Notes: generated by a model from the letters alone, not told the origin. A stretch of 64,000 nucleotides of DNA from JALYNX01 sp035292685 (GCA_035292685.1 DATDPP010000026.1:1-64000); one strand, 5' to 3'; counted from the first letter of the stretch, positions 50,750 through 59,218 are shown. Made by a program: numbers and translations.

Positions 50750-51978
50750 TCGGATTCCTCTCTGGCGGAAACGGAAAGGTAGCCTCGAGTCGCCGGTTCG
50801 TACCATGCGACCGGGGCCCGGCGCACTCCCGGCAACCAGGCCGGCTCCCCGTCGGCCTCGACTACCAGGCCATTCCCGTCGGCCATCCTGGCGACCAGGT
50901 TGGCGTCGGGAGCAAAGATTGCATCCCAGGTGCCCAGAGGCGCCACCCGGCACACCTCGTCGACGAGCTCGACGTCGAACACCGTGTCCCCCAGACGATG
51001 GCGTCCGGGGCCCAGAGCAGCTTTCACATCTGACGGTGGCGGTCCAGCGAGATGCTCGAACCGGAGCATGGGGCCGCTGCGGCGCACGATGAGGCCACCG
51101 ATCAGCTCCTCAGTCGTCGCCTGGCCCCTCACCACTCGCCACACCCGCTCCATCTCTTCGGCACCCAGGCTGGCATGCTCCCGAAACCGCCCGACCATGC
51201 GGGCGAGAACTCGATTGGCGACCGCGGGGGGAACAGTGGTCAGCGCCCCGCACGCAACCTGGGCGCGGTGCTCGTCGAACACGATCGGGACCGTCTCCGC
51301 TTCTCGGTCGAGCGTTTCGGAGTCGAGTCTCACCGCATCAGCCATTCGGGCGAGGCTCGCAATCAGCTGCGGGTTGAACCGCAGCAGCTCGGGCAATACC
51401 CCAAGCCGGATGACGTTGCGAGCAAGACCCATCTCCTGGTTCATCGGGTCGTCGAAGAACGGAAGACCGGCGAGTAGTGCCAGCTCCCGTGTCTCGGACC
51501 TGGTGACCCGCAGGAAGGGACGGTTGATGTTGGGTGGACGCCAAATCGGGATCCCGGTCAGGCCCCGGGAGCCTGTACCCCTCAACACGTTGAGCAGCAC
51601 CGTTTCGGCCTGGTCGTCGAGTGTGTGAGCGGTGAGGATCACATCCCCGGGCCGGGATGCCTCGACCAACGCCGCGTACCTCACCGTGCGGGCCCGTCCC
51701 TCCGGCGAGGCGCCATCCGGCACCTTCACAGTGGCCACCTCAAGGGCCAGGTCGAGCGTGGAGGCCACCTCGCGGGCGGCCGCCTCGAGACGAGCGGAAT
51801 GCGGAAGCGAATGGTTGATGTGGACCGCCCTCACCTCGGGAACACCCCGCGAAAGCAGGTATGCAAGCGCCGCGGAGTCCGCGCCGCCGGATAGGGCAAC
51901 CACAGGTTTGCCGGGGCGCAGGTCGAGGAGTGACTGGAGACGGTCGGTGAGGCCCGTCAGGCGACGCGTTGCAACCAT
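50731..51978 (-). CDS. tilS: tRNA(Ile)-lysidine synthetase
   Basis: 415 aa from ATG 51978; the open frame continues to 52260 inside the zincin gene. PP-loop motif SGGADS (about 30-35), AVHINHSLP, TAHTLDDQAETVLLNVLRG and the FFDDPMN block are the N-type ATP pyrophosphatase signatures. It adds lysine to C34 of tRNA-Ile(CAU). A C-terminal substrate-binding region is present. Overlaps the zincin gene by 22 bp and hpt by 19 bp. Confidence 0.93.
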   Translation of the reverse strand: MVATRRLTGLTDRLQSLLDLRPGKPVVALSGGADSAALAYLLSRGVPEVRAVHINHSLPHSARLEAAAREVASTLDLALEVATVKVPDGASPEGRARTVRYAALVEASRPGDVILTAHTLDDQAETVLLNVLRGTGSRGLTGIPIWRPPNINRPFLRVTRSETRELALLAGLPFFDDPMNQEMGLARNVIRLGVLPELLRFNPQLIASLARMADAVRLDSETLDREAETVPIVFDEHRAQVACGALTTVPPAVANRVLARMVGRFREHASLGAEEMERVWRVVRGQATTEELIGGLIVRRSGPMLRFEHLAGPPPSDVKAALGPGRHRLGDTVFDVELVDEVCRVAPLGTWDAIFAPDANLVARMADGNGLVVEADGEPAWLPGVRRAPVAWYEPATRGYLSVSAREESEWTSSP

Positions 51979-53003
51979 CGCTTCGGCCCCTCGATCTCCG
52001 CGAGGGTGGGGAGACTCCCTACTCCCCGGAAGGCGAGGTTCAGGGTGTCCCAGCCGGCCTCCTTCTCGACCGCCTGGACGAATTGCTCCCCCATCTTGTA
52101 CTGGTTGAGCTTCATCTCCAGACCGGTGATCCGGAAGAAGGCAGCAGTACGCTTGTCCAGTTTGCGGTTCTTGAGCACCCGACTCATGCGCTCCTGGGAT
52201 TTGAGGTGTTGGCGTCCGAGACGATCCATCACCACATGCCCGTGGCCCTCGAGGAGACACATCAACGCCTGAACCTTGTCGATGACCGCGCTTTGTTCCG
52301 GGGTGGCGAACAGACCAAGGAGACCTCGCTCATCGAGCACGGCTGCTCCGCTTTCCCTCCTGCTCGCCATCTCCCCAAACATCCGGTTGATGCGCCCGGG
52401 CTCGGGGATCGATTGGTCGACGAGCTCGGAGACCAGGCCCATGAAATAGTCGCGAAGCCAGGGGATCCCCTGGAACTGGGCGCGGTGGGTCATCTCGTGA
52501 AGAGCCACCCAGAACCGGAATTCCGCAGGTCGGAATTGGTGGGTTCGCTCCATGTTCATGATGTTGGGACCGACGAAAGCCACGACATCTCCGTCCTCAC
52601 CGGTTGGCAAAACCAGCTCGTACTGGCCAAGGACTCTCCGCGCCAGAAACCCGAGGACGGCCGCCATCTCGACCTGCATCAAGCGGGAGGCCAGAGCTGC
52701 AGCACTCTTTGCGCCCGGGCCGGATTCCGCGACACGCTCTTCGAGGTGGAGCCGCACCGGCTCGATGAGATGGGAGAAACTGGCCAGGTTGCGCTCGACC
52801 CATTCCGATCGTCCGATGACGACGGTGCTCGGTTTGCCGGGGAGTTCCAATCCCGTGGCCTCCGGCACCAGCTCGGAGACCGTGGCCGTCACGCCGATCA
52901 TTTCGGTTTCGAGTGCTGCCAGGTGATAGGTCGCAGCGAGCGGATAGGTCCCGGCGATCCTCCCGACGAGACGACCCGAGCCCGACCTTGGGGGGGTGGT
53001 CAC
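51957..53003 (-). CDS. Zinc-dependent metalloprotease, actinobacterial zincin type 2 family (DUF2342)
   Basis: 348 aa. HEMTH (169-173) is the HExxH zinc motif, preceded by FRFWVALHE; a Glu about 20-25 residues later in SELVDQ is the likely third ligand. The family was once labelled F420-biosynthesis-associated; the substrate is unknown. The M. tuberculosis orthologue Rv3626c also precedes tilS (Rv3625c) and hpt (Rv3624c). The start overlaps the upstream small membrane gene by four bases. Confidence 0.88.
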   Translation of the reverse strand: MTTPPRSGSGRLVGRIAGTYPLAATYHLAALETEMIGVTATVSELVPEATGLELPGKPSTVVIGRSEWVERNLASFSHLIEPVRLHLEERVAESGPGAKSAAALASRLMQVEMAAVLGFLARRVLGQYELVLPTGEDGDVVAFVGPNIMNMERTHQFRPAEFRFWVALHEMTHRAQFQGIPWLRDYFMGLVSELVDQSIPEPGRINRMFGEMASRRESGAAVLDERGLLGLFATPEQSAVIDKVQALMCLLEGHGHVVMDRLGRQHLKSQERMSRVLKNRKLDKRTAAFFRITGLEMKLNQYKMGEQFVQAVEKEAGWDTLNLAFRGVGSLPTLAEIEGPKRWLQRVA

Positions 53004-53311
53004 TCCTCGACGATCCGGTACCGCTTGCGAACGACTCGCGTGAAGTATTGGACGGTGGTGACGACCGCGATAAGGAGCGCCAGGACAATGGCGGTTGGCA
53101 CCATGTAGCGGTAGGTCCAGTCGGGCACCGGTGCGGTGGCGGAGGGTGTGGTCATGGGCACCGCCGGTTCGAAGTCGACCGTCGGAGCAGGAGCCTCGGC
53201 GACCGTGGTGCTGGTTTCTTGCGCCTCGACGGTGGCCAGGGCGGTAGCGGTGATCGAGAGAAACGCACCGATGAGGATGACCAGAGCGAACCGCCGGCTC
53301 AGACTTTTCAT
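53000..53311 (-). CDS. Small exported membrane protein
   Basis: 103 aa. A signal peptide (about 1-30, ending ATVEAQ) is followed by a Thr/Pro/Ala-rich extracytoplasmic stretch, one helix (about 69-91) and a basic tail RVVRKRYRIVEE: a type I membrane protein. No known domain. It lies between rsrA and the zincin gene, coupled to the latter by ATGA. Confidence 0.7.
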   Translation of the reverse strand: MKSLSRRFALVILIGAFLSITATALATVEAQETSTTVAEAPAPTVDFEPAVPMTTPSATAPVPDWTYRYMVPTAIVLALLIAVVTTVQYFTRVVRKRYRIVEE

Positions 53312-53351
53312 GGACGCGCAGCCTACATCTGGTCGTGGGGTGAGGCCAAGG

Positions 53352-53597
53352 TCACCGACCCTCGACCGATTCCCTGGCCAACGCCGATCTGAGTCGCTCG
53401 ATGAACTCGGGTGGGACCTCCTCGGAGAGGCGTTCCCTGACGACGACCCTCAATCTGATCTCGAACTCGTAGATATCGAAACAGCCAGAGCAATCGTCGA
53501 GATGGGCCCGGATGCGCTCGGAATCGGCCGCGCCCATTTCCCGGTCGAGATACTGATAGAGATTGGTCAGCGCCTCGTCGCACTTGCCGCCGCTCAT
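53352..53597 (-). CDS. Zinc-binding anti-sigma factor (RsrA-like)
   Basis: 81 aa from ATG 53597, overlapping the sigma-factor stop (ATGA). ZAS motif: Cys6, then H32-x3-C36-x2-C39 (AHLDDCSGC). In RsrA the motif binds zinc and releases SigR when oxidised to a disulfide. The short C-terminus (EFIERLRSALARE) is typical. Thiol-oxidation sensing is inferred from the ligands and the SigR-type partner. Confidence 0.88.
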   Translation of the reverse strand: MSGGKCDEALTNLYQYLDREMGAADSERIRAHLDDCSGCFDIYEFEIRLRVVVRERLSEEVPPEFIERLRSALARESVEGR

Positions 53598-54172
53598 GGC
53601 TTCTCCGCATCTTTGGGCAGGAGCCCCCGGTTCTCCGCGAACTCCCACAACCTCCGTTGCAATGCCTTTCTTCCCCGATGCAGCCGCGACATCACGGTCC
53701 CGATCGGGATGTCGAGGATCTCTGCGATCTCCTTGTAGGAGAATCCTTCCAGGTCGGCGAGGAGGACCGGGATCCGAAAGTTCTCGGGCAGCTCCTCGAC
53801 CGCCTGTTTGATATCGGACTCGACGAGCCCCTCGAGCACCCGATCTTCGGTGGTGCGGGCCGCCTCCGCCGACTCCTCCGACCCGATGCGGCGGTAGAGA
53901 TAGAGGTCCTCGACCGTCCCCAGATCCACCTCGGACGGTCGCCTCGACTCCTTGCGATAGTTGTTGATGTAGGTGTTGGTCAGGATCCGGTAGAGCCACG
54001 CCTTGAGGTTGGTGCCCTCCTCGAAGGTGTGATAGGCCCGATAGGCCTTGAGATAGGTCTCCTGGACCAGGTCCTCGGCATCGGAGGGGTTTCGGGTCAT
54101 CCGCATCGCGGCGCTGAACAGTTGCCGGGTGTACTGGAGGGCGTCGCGTTCGAAGTTGGCCTGATCCGCCAT
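53594..54172 (-). CDS. sigR: ECF sigma factor, SigR/SigH type
   Basis: 192 aa. Region 2 includes RNPSDAEDLVQETYLKAYRAYHTFEEGTNLKAWLYRILTNTYINNYRKE (about 27-75); region 4 includes LPENFRIPVLLADLEGFSYKEIAEILDIPIGTVMSRLHRGRKAL (about 128-171). These blocks are characteristic of the SigR/SigH group controlling disulfide and heat stress. It heads sigR-rsrA and may read through to the small membrane protein, zincin and tilS. Its upstream region is occupied by a head-to-head heptamer repeat; no SigR-type GGGAAT/GTT promoter was found there. Confidence 0.92.
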   Translation of the reverse strand: MADQANFERDALQYTRQLFSAAMRMTRNPSDAEDLVQETYLKAYRAYHTFEEGTNLKAWLYRILTNTYINNYRKESRRPSEVDLGTVEDLYLYRRIGSEESAEAARTTEDRVLEGLVESDIKQAVEELPENFRIPVLLADLEGFSYKEIAEILDIPIGTVMSRLHRGRKALQRRLWEFAENRGLLPKDAEKP

Positions 54173-54192
54173 GCCCCGGGGACGGTACCTGG

Positions 54193-54267
54193 CCGTATTC
54201 CGTAATCCGTTGTCCGTTTTCCGTCAAAGAAGACGGATCACGGATTACGGAGAACGGAGAACCGATC
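54193..54267. repeat. Head-to-head heptameric repeat arrays (5 + 5 units)
   Basis: Five CCGTNNT-type units (54193-54227) are followed by a 5-base gap and five ACGGNNN-type units (54233-54267) in the opposite orientation. The CCGT/ACGG cores pair every seven bases, so single strands can form an imperfect long hairpin. It lies between tRNA-Thr(CGT) and the start of sigR, in the position expected for the sigR promoter or the tRNA terminator. Confidence 0.8.
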
Positions 54268-54270
54268 TAG

Positions 54271-54342
54271 AGCCGGAGAGGGGAGTCGAACCCCTGGCCC
54301 ACGCCTTACGAGGACGTTGCTCTACCACTGAGCTACTCCGGC
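54271..54342 (-). tRNA. tRNA-Thr (anticodon CGT)
   Basis: 72 nt. Acceptor GCCGGAG/CTCCGGC, anticodon stem ACGTC/GGCGT (one G-T pair) with loop CTCGTAA (anticodon CGT), T arm AGGGG-TTCGACT-CCCCT. No encoded CCA. The 5' ten bases overlap the 3' end of the endonuclease-like gene, whose stop codon is tRNA nucleotides 8-10. Confidence 0.95.
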
Positions 54343-54827
54343 CAGATATCCAATGTTAGAGGTAGGGGTGGTGCTGAGCCAGACGTTCGACGGTCGTGGG
54401 GATCGCCTGTCAACTCGCGATAGCGGCTGGCGAAACGGATGCGCTTCAACTGCCCGTTGGACGCCGGAGTCAGACGAAGGTTCATCTTGGCCAGACCGTC
54501 CCACTCACAAGAAGGTATGTATAAGCACTGATCGGTGGTCGCGTCATAGACCGCGATCCAGTCCACCTCATGCCCCGTGTAGCGATGTTTTACCCAGGCC
54601 GAGTCGCTGGTGACCTTGGCCAGGATCACTCGCCCGTTCGAGGTGGTGTATTTGCATTGGACCCGTTCCAGGTTGCCGTCCTCCTTGCGGACCACGATCA
54701 GGTCGTAGGGCAGATCGTGCCCGAAGGGGATGGCCACCCCGTGTCCCTGTCGTTGCAGGTCGGCGAGGATGATCGCCTCCCCGACTTCGCCCTTGGCGGT
54801 GGTGATACCCATGTTGTTCCCTCCCAC
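54333..54827 (-). CDS. PD-(D/E)XK endonuclease-like protein (group I intron endonuclease family)
   Basis: 164 aa. The N-terminal KGEVGEAIILADLQRQGHGVAIPFG and PYDLIVV...ERVQCKYT give the E...D...QxK catalytic arrangement (Glu about 17, Asp about 42, Lys about 59) of the PF11645-type family that includes the tRNA-intron endonuclease I-Ssp6803I. There is no intron here: the neighbouring tRNA-Thr is intact. The stop codon TAG is inside that tRNA gene. The C-terminus past about 120 is less conserved. Freestanding homing or restriction-type nuclease; activity not certain. Confidence 0.72.
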   Translation of the reverse strand: MGGNNMGITTAKGEVGEAIILADLQRQGHGVAIPFGHDLPYDLIVVRKEDGNLERVQCKYTTSNGRVILAKVTSDSAWVKHRYTGHEVDWIAVYDATTDQCLYIPSCEWDGLAKMNLRLTPASNGQLKRIRFASRYRELTGDPHDRRTSGSAPPLPLTLDIWPE

Positions 54828-54861
54828 TGAGGAAGGTATCGGGTGGGCGGGACGAATTCGA

Positions 54862-55899
54862 TCAGTCCTGGGAGCCGAGACCGGTGAACAACGTGGCCAA
54901 GACCAATTCCCGTCGCAGACTCCCCTGGATGTCGACTACCGCGTCGAGCACGTGCTCTGCCGACATCACCGCCTTGCGGGGGTTGACGTCGGTGAAGGCC
55001 GCCAGTGGGAGATCGGAGTTCTTGACCGGCCCACCCATCTGAAGGGAGGCAGAATCGGCGTACCAGGAGGCCAGGATCTCCAGACCGTTGACCAACAGGG
55101 ATTGTTCCGCCCGTCGCCGGGCTCGCTGCTGGGCTTCCTTGGTCATTTCATCCGCCGCCGACCGGTCGGCCAGTGGGCCGATCTCCTCGAGGACGATCGT
55201 CGCCAGACGCTGGCCGTCACCGGGACGGGGGGTAACCCGCCCCGGGATCGATAGCCAGAGATCGCGAAACTGACCCACCTCCGGCCGATTCATCAGGGCC
55301 AGAGCCAAGCCGGGGCGCCCACCGGCCACCACTGCAACACTCGTCGCCTCCTCGGGGGCGAGACCACGCGCCTCGAGCGCGGATTCCAGCTCGGCGAGTG
55401 GGACCCGACCGACATGGACGGTGCGGCAGCGGGAGGACACCGTGGGCGGGAAGTCGTCCTCCGATCCAGCAACCAGCAGGAAGACGACTGCCGCCCCAGG
55501 CTCTTCCAGGGTCTTGAGCAGTGCATTGGCGGCCTGGTCGGTCATGGTTCCCGCATCAGGTAGCAGGAACACCGTCCTCGGGCCTTCGATGGGTCTCAAC
55601 GCGGACCTGGTCACCACGGATCGGATCTGCTCGACCCCGAGGCTGGTGGCGCCTTCAGGCTCGATCACCGTGACATCGGGATGACTGCCGGCTGCGACCA
55701 GCCGGCACGACCGACACTCGGTGTCGTGAACCCCCTGAGACGGACAGAGGATGGCGGCGGCGAACTGTTTGGCCAGCAGAGCCTTGCCCACCGACTCCGG
55801 GCCCACGAACAGATACGCCTGAGTCGGCTCGGGAGCATCCCGGCGCAGCAACTCGATCACGCGGCTGTGTCCGATGATGACCGAGAAGGGGTCAGTCAA
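54862..55899 (-). CDS. holB: DNA polymerase III delta' subunit
   Basis: 345 aa. Clamp-loader AAA+ protein. The P-loop reads GPESVGKAL (about 33-41), lacking the final Thr/Ser, as expected for a non-hydrolysing delta' subunit. Zinc-module cysteines lie in CPSQGVHDTECRSC (about 52-65). DQAANALLKTLEEP and SRCRTV follow the sensor regions. It overlaps tmk by eight bp. M. tuberculosis has the homologue (Rv3644c) near topA (Rv3646c). Confidence 0.92.
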   Translation of the reverse strand: MTDPFSVIIGHSRVIELLRRDAPEPTQAYLFVGPESVGKALLAKQFAAAILCPSQGVHDTECRSCRLVAAGSHPDVTVIEPEGATSLGVEQIRSVVTRSALRPIEGPRTVFLLPDAGTMTDQAANALLKTLEEPGAAVVFLLVAGSEDDFPPTVSSRCRTVHVGRVPLAELESALEARGLAPEEATSVAVVAGGRPGLALALMNRPEVGQFRDLWLSIPGRVTPRPGDGQRLATIVLEEIGPLADRSAADEMTKEAQQRARRRAEQSLLVNGLEILASWYADSASLQMGGPVKNSDLPLAAFTDVNPRKAVMSAEHVLDAVVDIQGSLRRELVLATLFTGLGSQD

Positions 55900-56488
55900 C
55901 GTCGATCACCTCGAGGATCCGTTCGACCAGCGTGTCCACATCGTCATCGCCCCGGAGCAGTATCACCCGCTGCGGCTCCTCCCGGGCCAGCTCGGCATAG
56001 GCGTTATGGACCTCCTGTTGGAACTCGACGCTTTCTGCGCCGATCCGATCGGGTCGCTTCTGGCGACCGAGGGCGGTGCCCGGGTCGACCTCCAGCACGA
56101 AGACGTGGTCGGGCTCGACCCCTTCCAAACCGATCTCGTTGATCTCGCGCACCTTTGCCTCTCCCAGGCCGCGGGCCCGGCCCTGATAGGCGATCGACGA
56201 GTAGTAGCTGCGGTCGCTGATCACCCAGGCGCCCAGTTCCAGGGCGGGGAGCACGACATCTCGAGCCAGTTGTGAGCGCTGGGCGGCAAATAGGAAAACC
56301 TCGGCCCACCGATCGACGTGATTTGAGTCCAGAAGTATCGACCTCACCTTCTCGCCGAGGTCGGTGCCACCGGGCTCGCGCACTACCACTACCTGGTCTC
56401 CTCGTTCGCTGAGACGGCTGGCAAGGGCGGAGACGACGGTGGTCTTCCCCGAACCGTCGCCACCTTCGAGAGCCAGATAACGCCTCAT
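55892..56488 (-). CDS. tmk: Thymidylate kinase
   Basis: 198 aa from ATG 56488; ATG-equivalent GTG 56509 would add seven residues. P-loop EGGDGSGKTT (about 8-17), the DR(S/Y) motif SDRSYYSSIAYQGRARGLG and REPGGTDLGE are TMPK signatures. Phosphorylates dTMP to dTDP. tmk-holB is a common bacterial pair. Confidence 0.93.
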   Translation of the reverse strand: MRRYLALEGGDGSGKTTVVSALASRLSERGDQVVVVREPGGTDLGEKVRSILLDSNHVDRWAEVFLFAAQRSQLARDVVLPALELGAWVISDRSYYSSIAYQGRARGLGEAKVREINEIGLEGVEPDHVFVLEVDPGTALGRQKRPDRIGAESVEFQQEVHNAYAELAREEPQRVILLRGDDDVDTLVERILEVIDVD

Positions 56489-56549
56489 GAATATCTCATC
56501 GACGAGCACACACCACGCACGGTAACGGCCCGGCGTCGGGGTGGATATG

Positions 56550-56579
56550 TTGACATTGCCCGGCCGGATGAGGTCAACT
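56550..56579 (+). promoter_or_regulatory. Inverted repeat and candidate promoter upstream of topA
   Basis: GTTGAC (56549-56554) and GTCAAC (56573-56578) form a 6-bp inverted repeat with an 18-base interval, just 12 bases before the topA ATG. The left half contains a perfect -35 hexamer TTGACA (56550-56555); 18 bases later TCAACT is a poor -10. An operator or a supercoiling-sensitive promoter is possible. Confidence 0.35.
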
Positions 56580-56589
56580 CACGTCGCGA

Positions 56590-59151
56590 ATGCCCAAAAG
56601 TCTCGTCATCGTCGAATCTCCCACCAAGGCCCGGACCATCGCCGCTTTCCTCGGCGCCGATGTCGCCGTGGAGTCGTCGATGGGCCATATTCGGGACCTT
56701 CCCCGCTCCGCCGCCGAGATACCGGCCGAGGCGAAGGGAGAAGAATGGGCACGTCTCGGCGTCGACGTCAACAACGGTTTCGAGCCCCTCTACGTGGTCT
56801 CCAAGGAACGCCGGGATCGGGTCAAGAGGCTGAAGGGAATGCTGGCCGATGTCGACGAGCTCTACCTCGCCACCGACGAGGACCGCGAAGGCGAGTCGAT
56901 CGCCTGGCACTTGACCGAGGTGCTGAAACCGAAGGTCCCGGTTCATCGGATGGTGTTCCACGAGATCACCAAGCCCGCCATCGAGGCTGCCTTCGCCAAT
57001 CCCAGGGAGATCGATCAGCGTCTGGTCCAGGCCCAGGAGGCACGTCGCATCCTCGACCGGCTCTACGGCTATGAGGTCTCGCCGGTGCTGTGGCGGAAGA
57101 TACAACAGGGTCTCTCCGCGGGTCGGGTGCAGAGCGTCGCCGTCCGAATCGTCGTCGAGCGGGAGAGGGAGCGGATGGCTTTCATGTCGGCCGGCTATTG
57201 GAGCGTGGAAGGAACCTTTGCCCCCACCGACGAGCTCGACAGGGCTTTCGACGCGACCCTGCTCCAGGTCGACGAAACGCGGGTTGCCACCGGGAAGGAC
57301 TTCGACAGCTCGGGCCAGGCCAGAAAAGGCGTGCTCACCCTGGACCAGGAACAAGCCACGACGCTTGCTGAAACCCTCCTCGACCGGGAGTTCACAGTCG
57401 AATCGGTGGAGCAGAAGCCCTACAAGCGCTCCCCGTACCCGCCGTTTCGGACCTCGACGCTGCAGCAGGAAGCCGGCCGGAAACTCCGTTTCTCGTCGTC
57501 CCGAACCATGTCGGTGGCCCAGCGCCTCTACGAGAACGGCCACATCACCTATATGCGGACCGACTCGACTGCATTGTCGGAGTCGGCCGTGGCTTCGGCA
57601 CGATCACAGATCGCCAAGCTCTACGGTGAGGAGTACCTGTCGCCAAAGCCCCGTGTCTATGCATCAAAGGTGAAGGGGGCGCAGGAGGCCCATGAGGCGA
57701 TTCGCCCCGCCGGCGAGACGTTCAGGACCCCCGAGCAGATCGGAGCCGAGGTGGGGCCCGACGAGGCCAGGCTCTACGAGCTCATCTGGAAACGGACCCT
57801 GGCGTCGCAAATGGCGGATGCGGTCGGGGTCACCGTCTCGGCGAGATTAGGCGCGACCTCTTCCGAGGGAGTGCGAGCCGTTTTCGCCACGAGCGGGCGC
57901 ACCATCACCTTCCCCGGGTTCCTGCGGGCCTATGTGCAAGGAGCCGACGACCCCGAGTCCGACCTCGACGACCGCGAGGAGATCCTCCCACCCATGACCG
58001 AGGGCGACACACTCGCGGTGCAACGTCTCGAACCGACCGGCCACGAAACCCGGCCTCCTTCCCGCTACACCGAGGCGTCTCTTATCCAGAGACTGGAGGA
58101 GCTCGGGGTGGGCCGCCCCTCGACCTACGCCTCGATCATGTCCACCATCCAGGACCGGGGCTACGTCTGGAAACGGGCAGCCGCCCTGGTCCCCACGTTC
58201 ACCGCCTTCGGTGTCGTGACGTTGCTGGAGCGCCATTTCCCCAACCTCGTGGACTACGCCTTCACCGCGGAGATGGAGAACGACCTCGACCGAATCGCCG
58301 CCGGCGAGGAACAGACTGAACCCTGGCTGACAGCCTTCTATTTCGGCGCCGACGGTCTCAAGGAGAAGGTGGCGACCCGCCTCGACGAGATCGACCCCCG
58401 AGCCGTCGGTTCGATACCGATCGGGGAGGATGGGTCGGGACAGCCGATTCTGGCCCGAATCGGGCGGTACGGGCCATACGTGGAGCGGGGGGAGGAGCGG
58501 GCCTCGATCCCCGAAGATGTGGCTCCCGACGAGCTCACGGTCGACCGCGCCATCGAATTGCTGAATACCCAGAACGCCGGGGACAAGATTCTCGGGACCG
58601 ATCCGGACACCGGGCTCACCGTCTACGGGAGAGCCGGCAGGTTCGGCCCATATGTGCAACTGGGGGAGGTCGAGGAGGGGAGCAAGGAGGGGCCCAAGCG
58701 GGCCTCTCTGCTCCGGGCGATGTCTCTCGACGGGCTCTCTCTCGACGATGCCCTGCGCCTGCTCTCGTTGCCCCGCACGGTGGGCACCGACGAGGCCGGA
58801 GTCGAAATCCTGGCGCTCAATGGCCGCTACGGCCCCTACATCCAGAGGGCCGATGACCGGAGGAGTCTCGAAAGTGATGAGCAACTCTTCACCCTCACTG
58901 TCGATGAGGCGTTGAAGCTCCTCGCCGAGCCTCCGCGCCGACGGGGCCAGCGCAATGCGAGCCCGCTGAAAGAGCTCGGCCCAGATCCGGCCAGTGGCAG
59001 GCCGATCACGGTCCGTTCCGGGCGCTTTGGGCCCTATGTCACCGACGGTGAAGTAAACGCCTCGCTGCGTCAGGGTGACTCGCCGGAGGAGATGACCCTG
59101 GAGCGAGCGGCTCAGCTGCTGGCCGGCCGCCGGGATCGCATCGGCGGCTGA
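56590..59151 (+). CDS. topA: DNA topoisomerase I
   Basis: 853 aa, a type IA enzyme. Toprim domain starts SLVIVESPTKARTIAAFLG (Glu 9) with TDEDREGESIAWHL; the active-site Tyr is in ITYMRTDST (about residue 322). Instead of zinc fingers, the C-terminus has four repeats with the pattern GRYGPYV/GRFGPYV, the actinobacterial type that binds single strands. It relaxes negative supercoils. The end is followed by the palindromic repeat. Confidence 0.96.
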   Translation: MPKSLVIVESPTKARTIAAFLGADVAVESSMGHIRDLPRSAAEIPAEAKGEEWARLGVDVNNGFEPLYVVSKERRDRVKRLKGMLADVDELYLATDEDREGESIAWHLTEVLKPKVPVHRMVFHEITKPAIEAAFANPREIDQRLVQAQEARRILDRLYGYEVSPVLWRKIQQGLSAGRVQSVAVRIVVERERERMAFMSAGYWSVEGTFAPTDELDRAFDATLLQVDETRVATGKDFDSSGQARKGVLTLDQEQATTLAETLLDREFTVESVEQKPYKRSPYPPFRTSTLQQEAGRKLRFSSSRTMSVAQRLYENGHITYMRTDSTALSESAVASARSQIAKLYGEEYLSPKPRVYASKVKGAQEAHEAIRPAGETFRTPEQIGAEVGPDEARLYELIWKRTLASQMADAVGVTVSARLGATSSEGVRAVFATSGRTITFPGFLRAYVQGADDPESDLDDREEILPPMTEGDTLAVQRLEPTGHETRPPSRYTEASLIQRLEELGVGRPSTYASIMSTIQDRGYVWKRAAALVPTFTAFGVVTLLERHFPNLVDYAFTAEMENDLDRIAAGEEQTEPWLTAFYFGADGLKEKVATRLDEIDPRAVGSIPIGEDGSGQPILARIGRYGPYVERGEERASIPEDVAPDELTVDRAIELLNTQNAGDKILGTDPDTGLTVYGRAGRFGPYVQLGEVEEGSKEGPKRASLLRAMSLDGLSLDDALRLLSLPRTVGTDEAGVEILALNGRYGPYIQRADDRRSLESDEQLFTLTVDEALKLLAEPPRRRGQRNASPLKELGPDPASGRPITVRSGRFGPYVTDGEVNASLRQGDSPEEMTLERAAQLLAGRRDRIGG

Positions 59152-59169
59152 GCCCGGGCCAGCCACACC

Positions 59170-59218
59170 CGTAATTGGGAGCCACAGGTCCGAATGTGAC
59201 CCCTGTGCGTCCCAATTT
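59170..59218. repeat. Dispersed 50-bp palindromic repeat, copy C
   Basis: CGTAATTGGGA (59170-59180) and TCCCAATTT (59210-59218) are the terminal arms. The sequence AATTGGGAGCCACAGGTCCG is shared exactly with copy B. It lies between the convergent topA and polX genes, a position suited to bidirectional termination. Confidence 0.85.

Noticed and set aside
54193..54267. CRISPR-like array
   Set aside because: Units are only 7 bp with no spacers and no cas genes nearby; they are simple tandem repeats.
54271..54827. Group I intron in tRNA-Thr(CGT)
   Set aside because: The anticodon loop is continuous and the nuclease gene lies wholly upstream; no intron core was seen.
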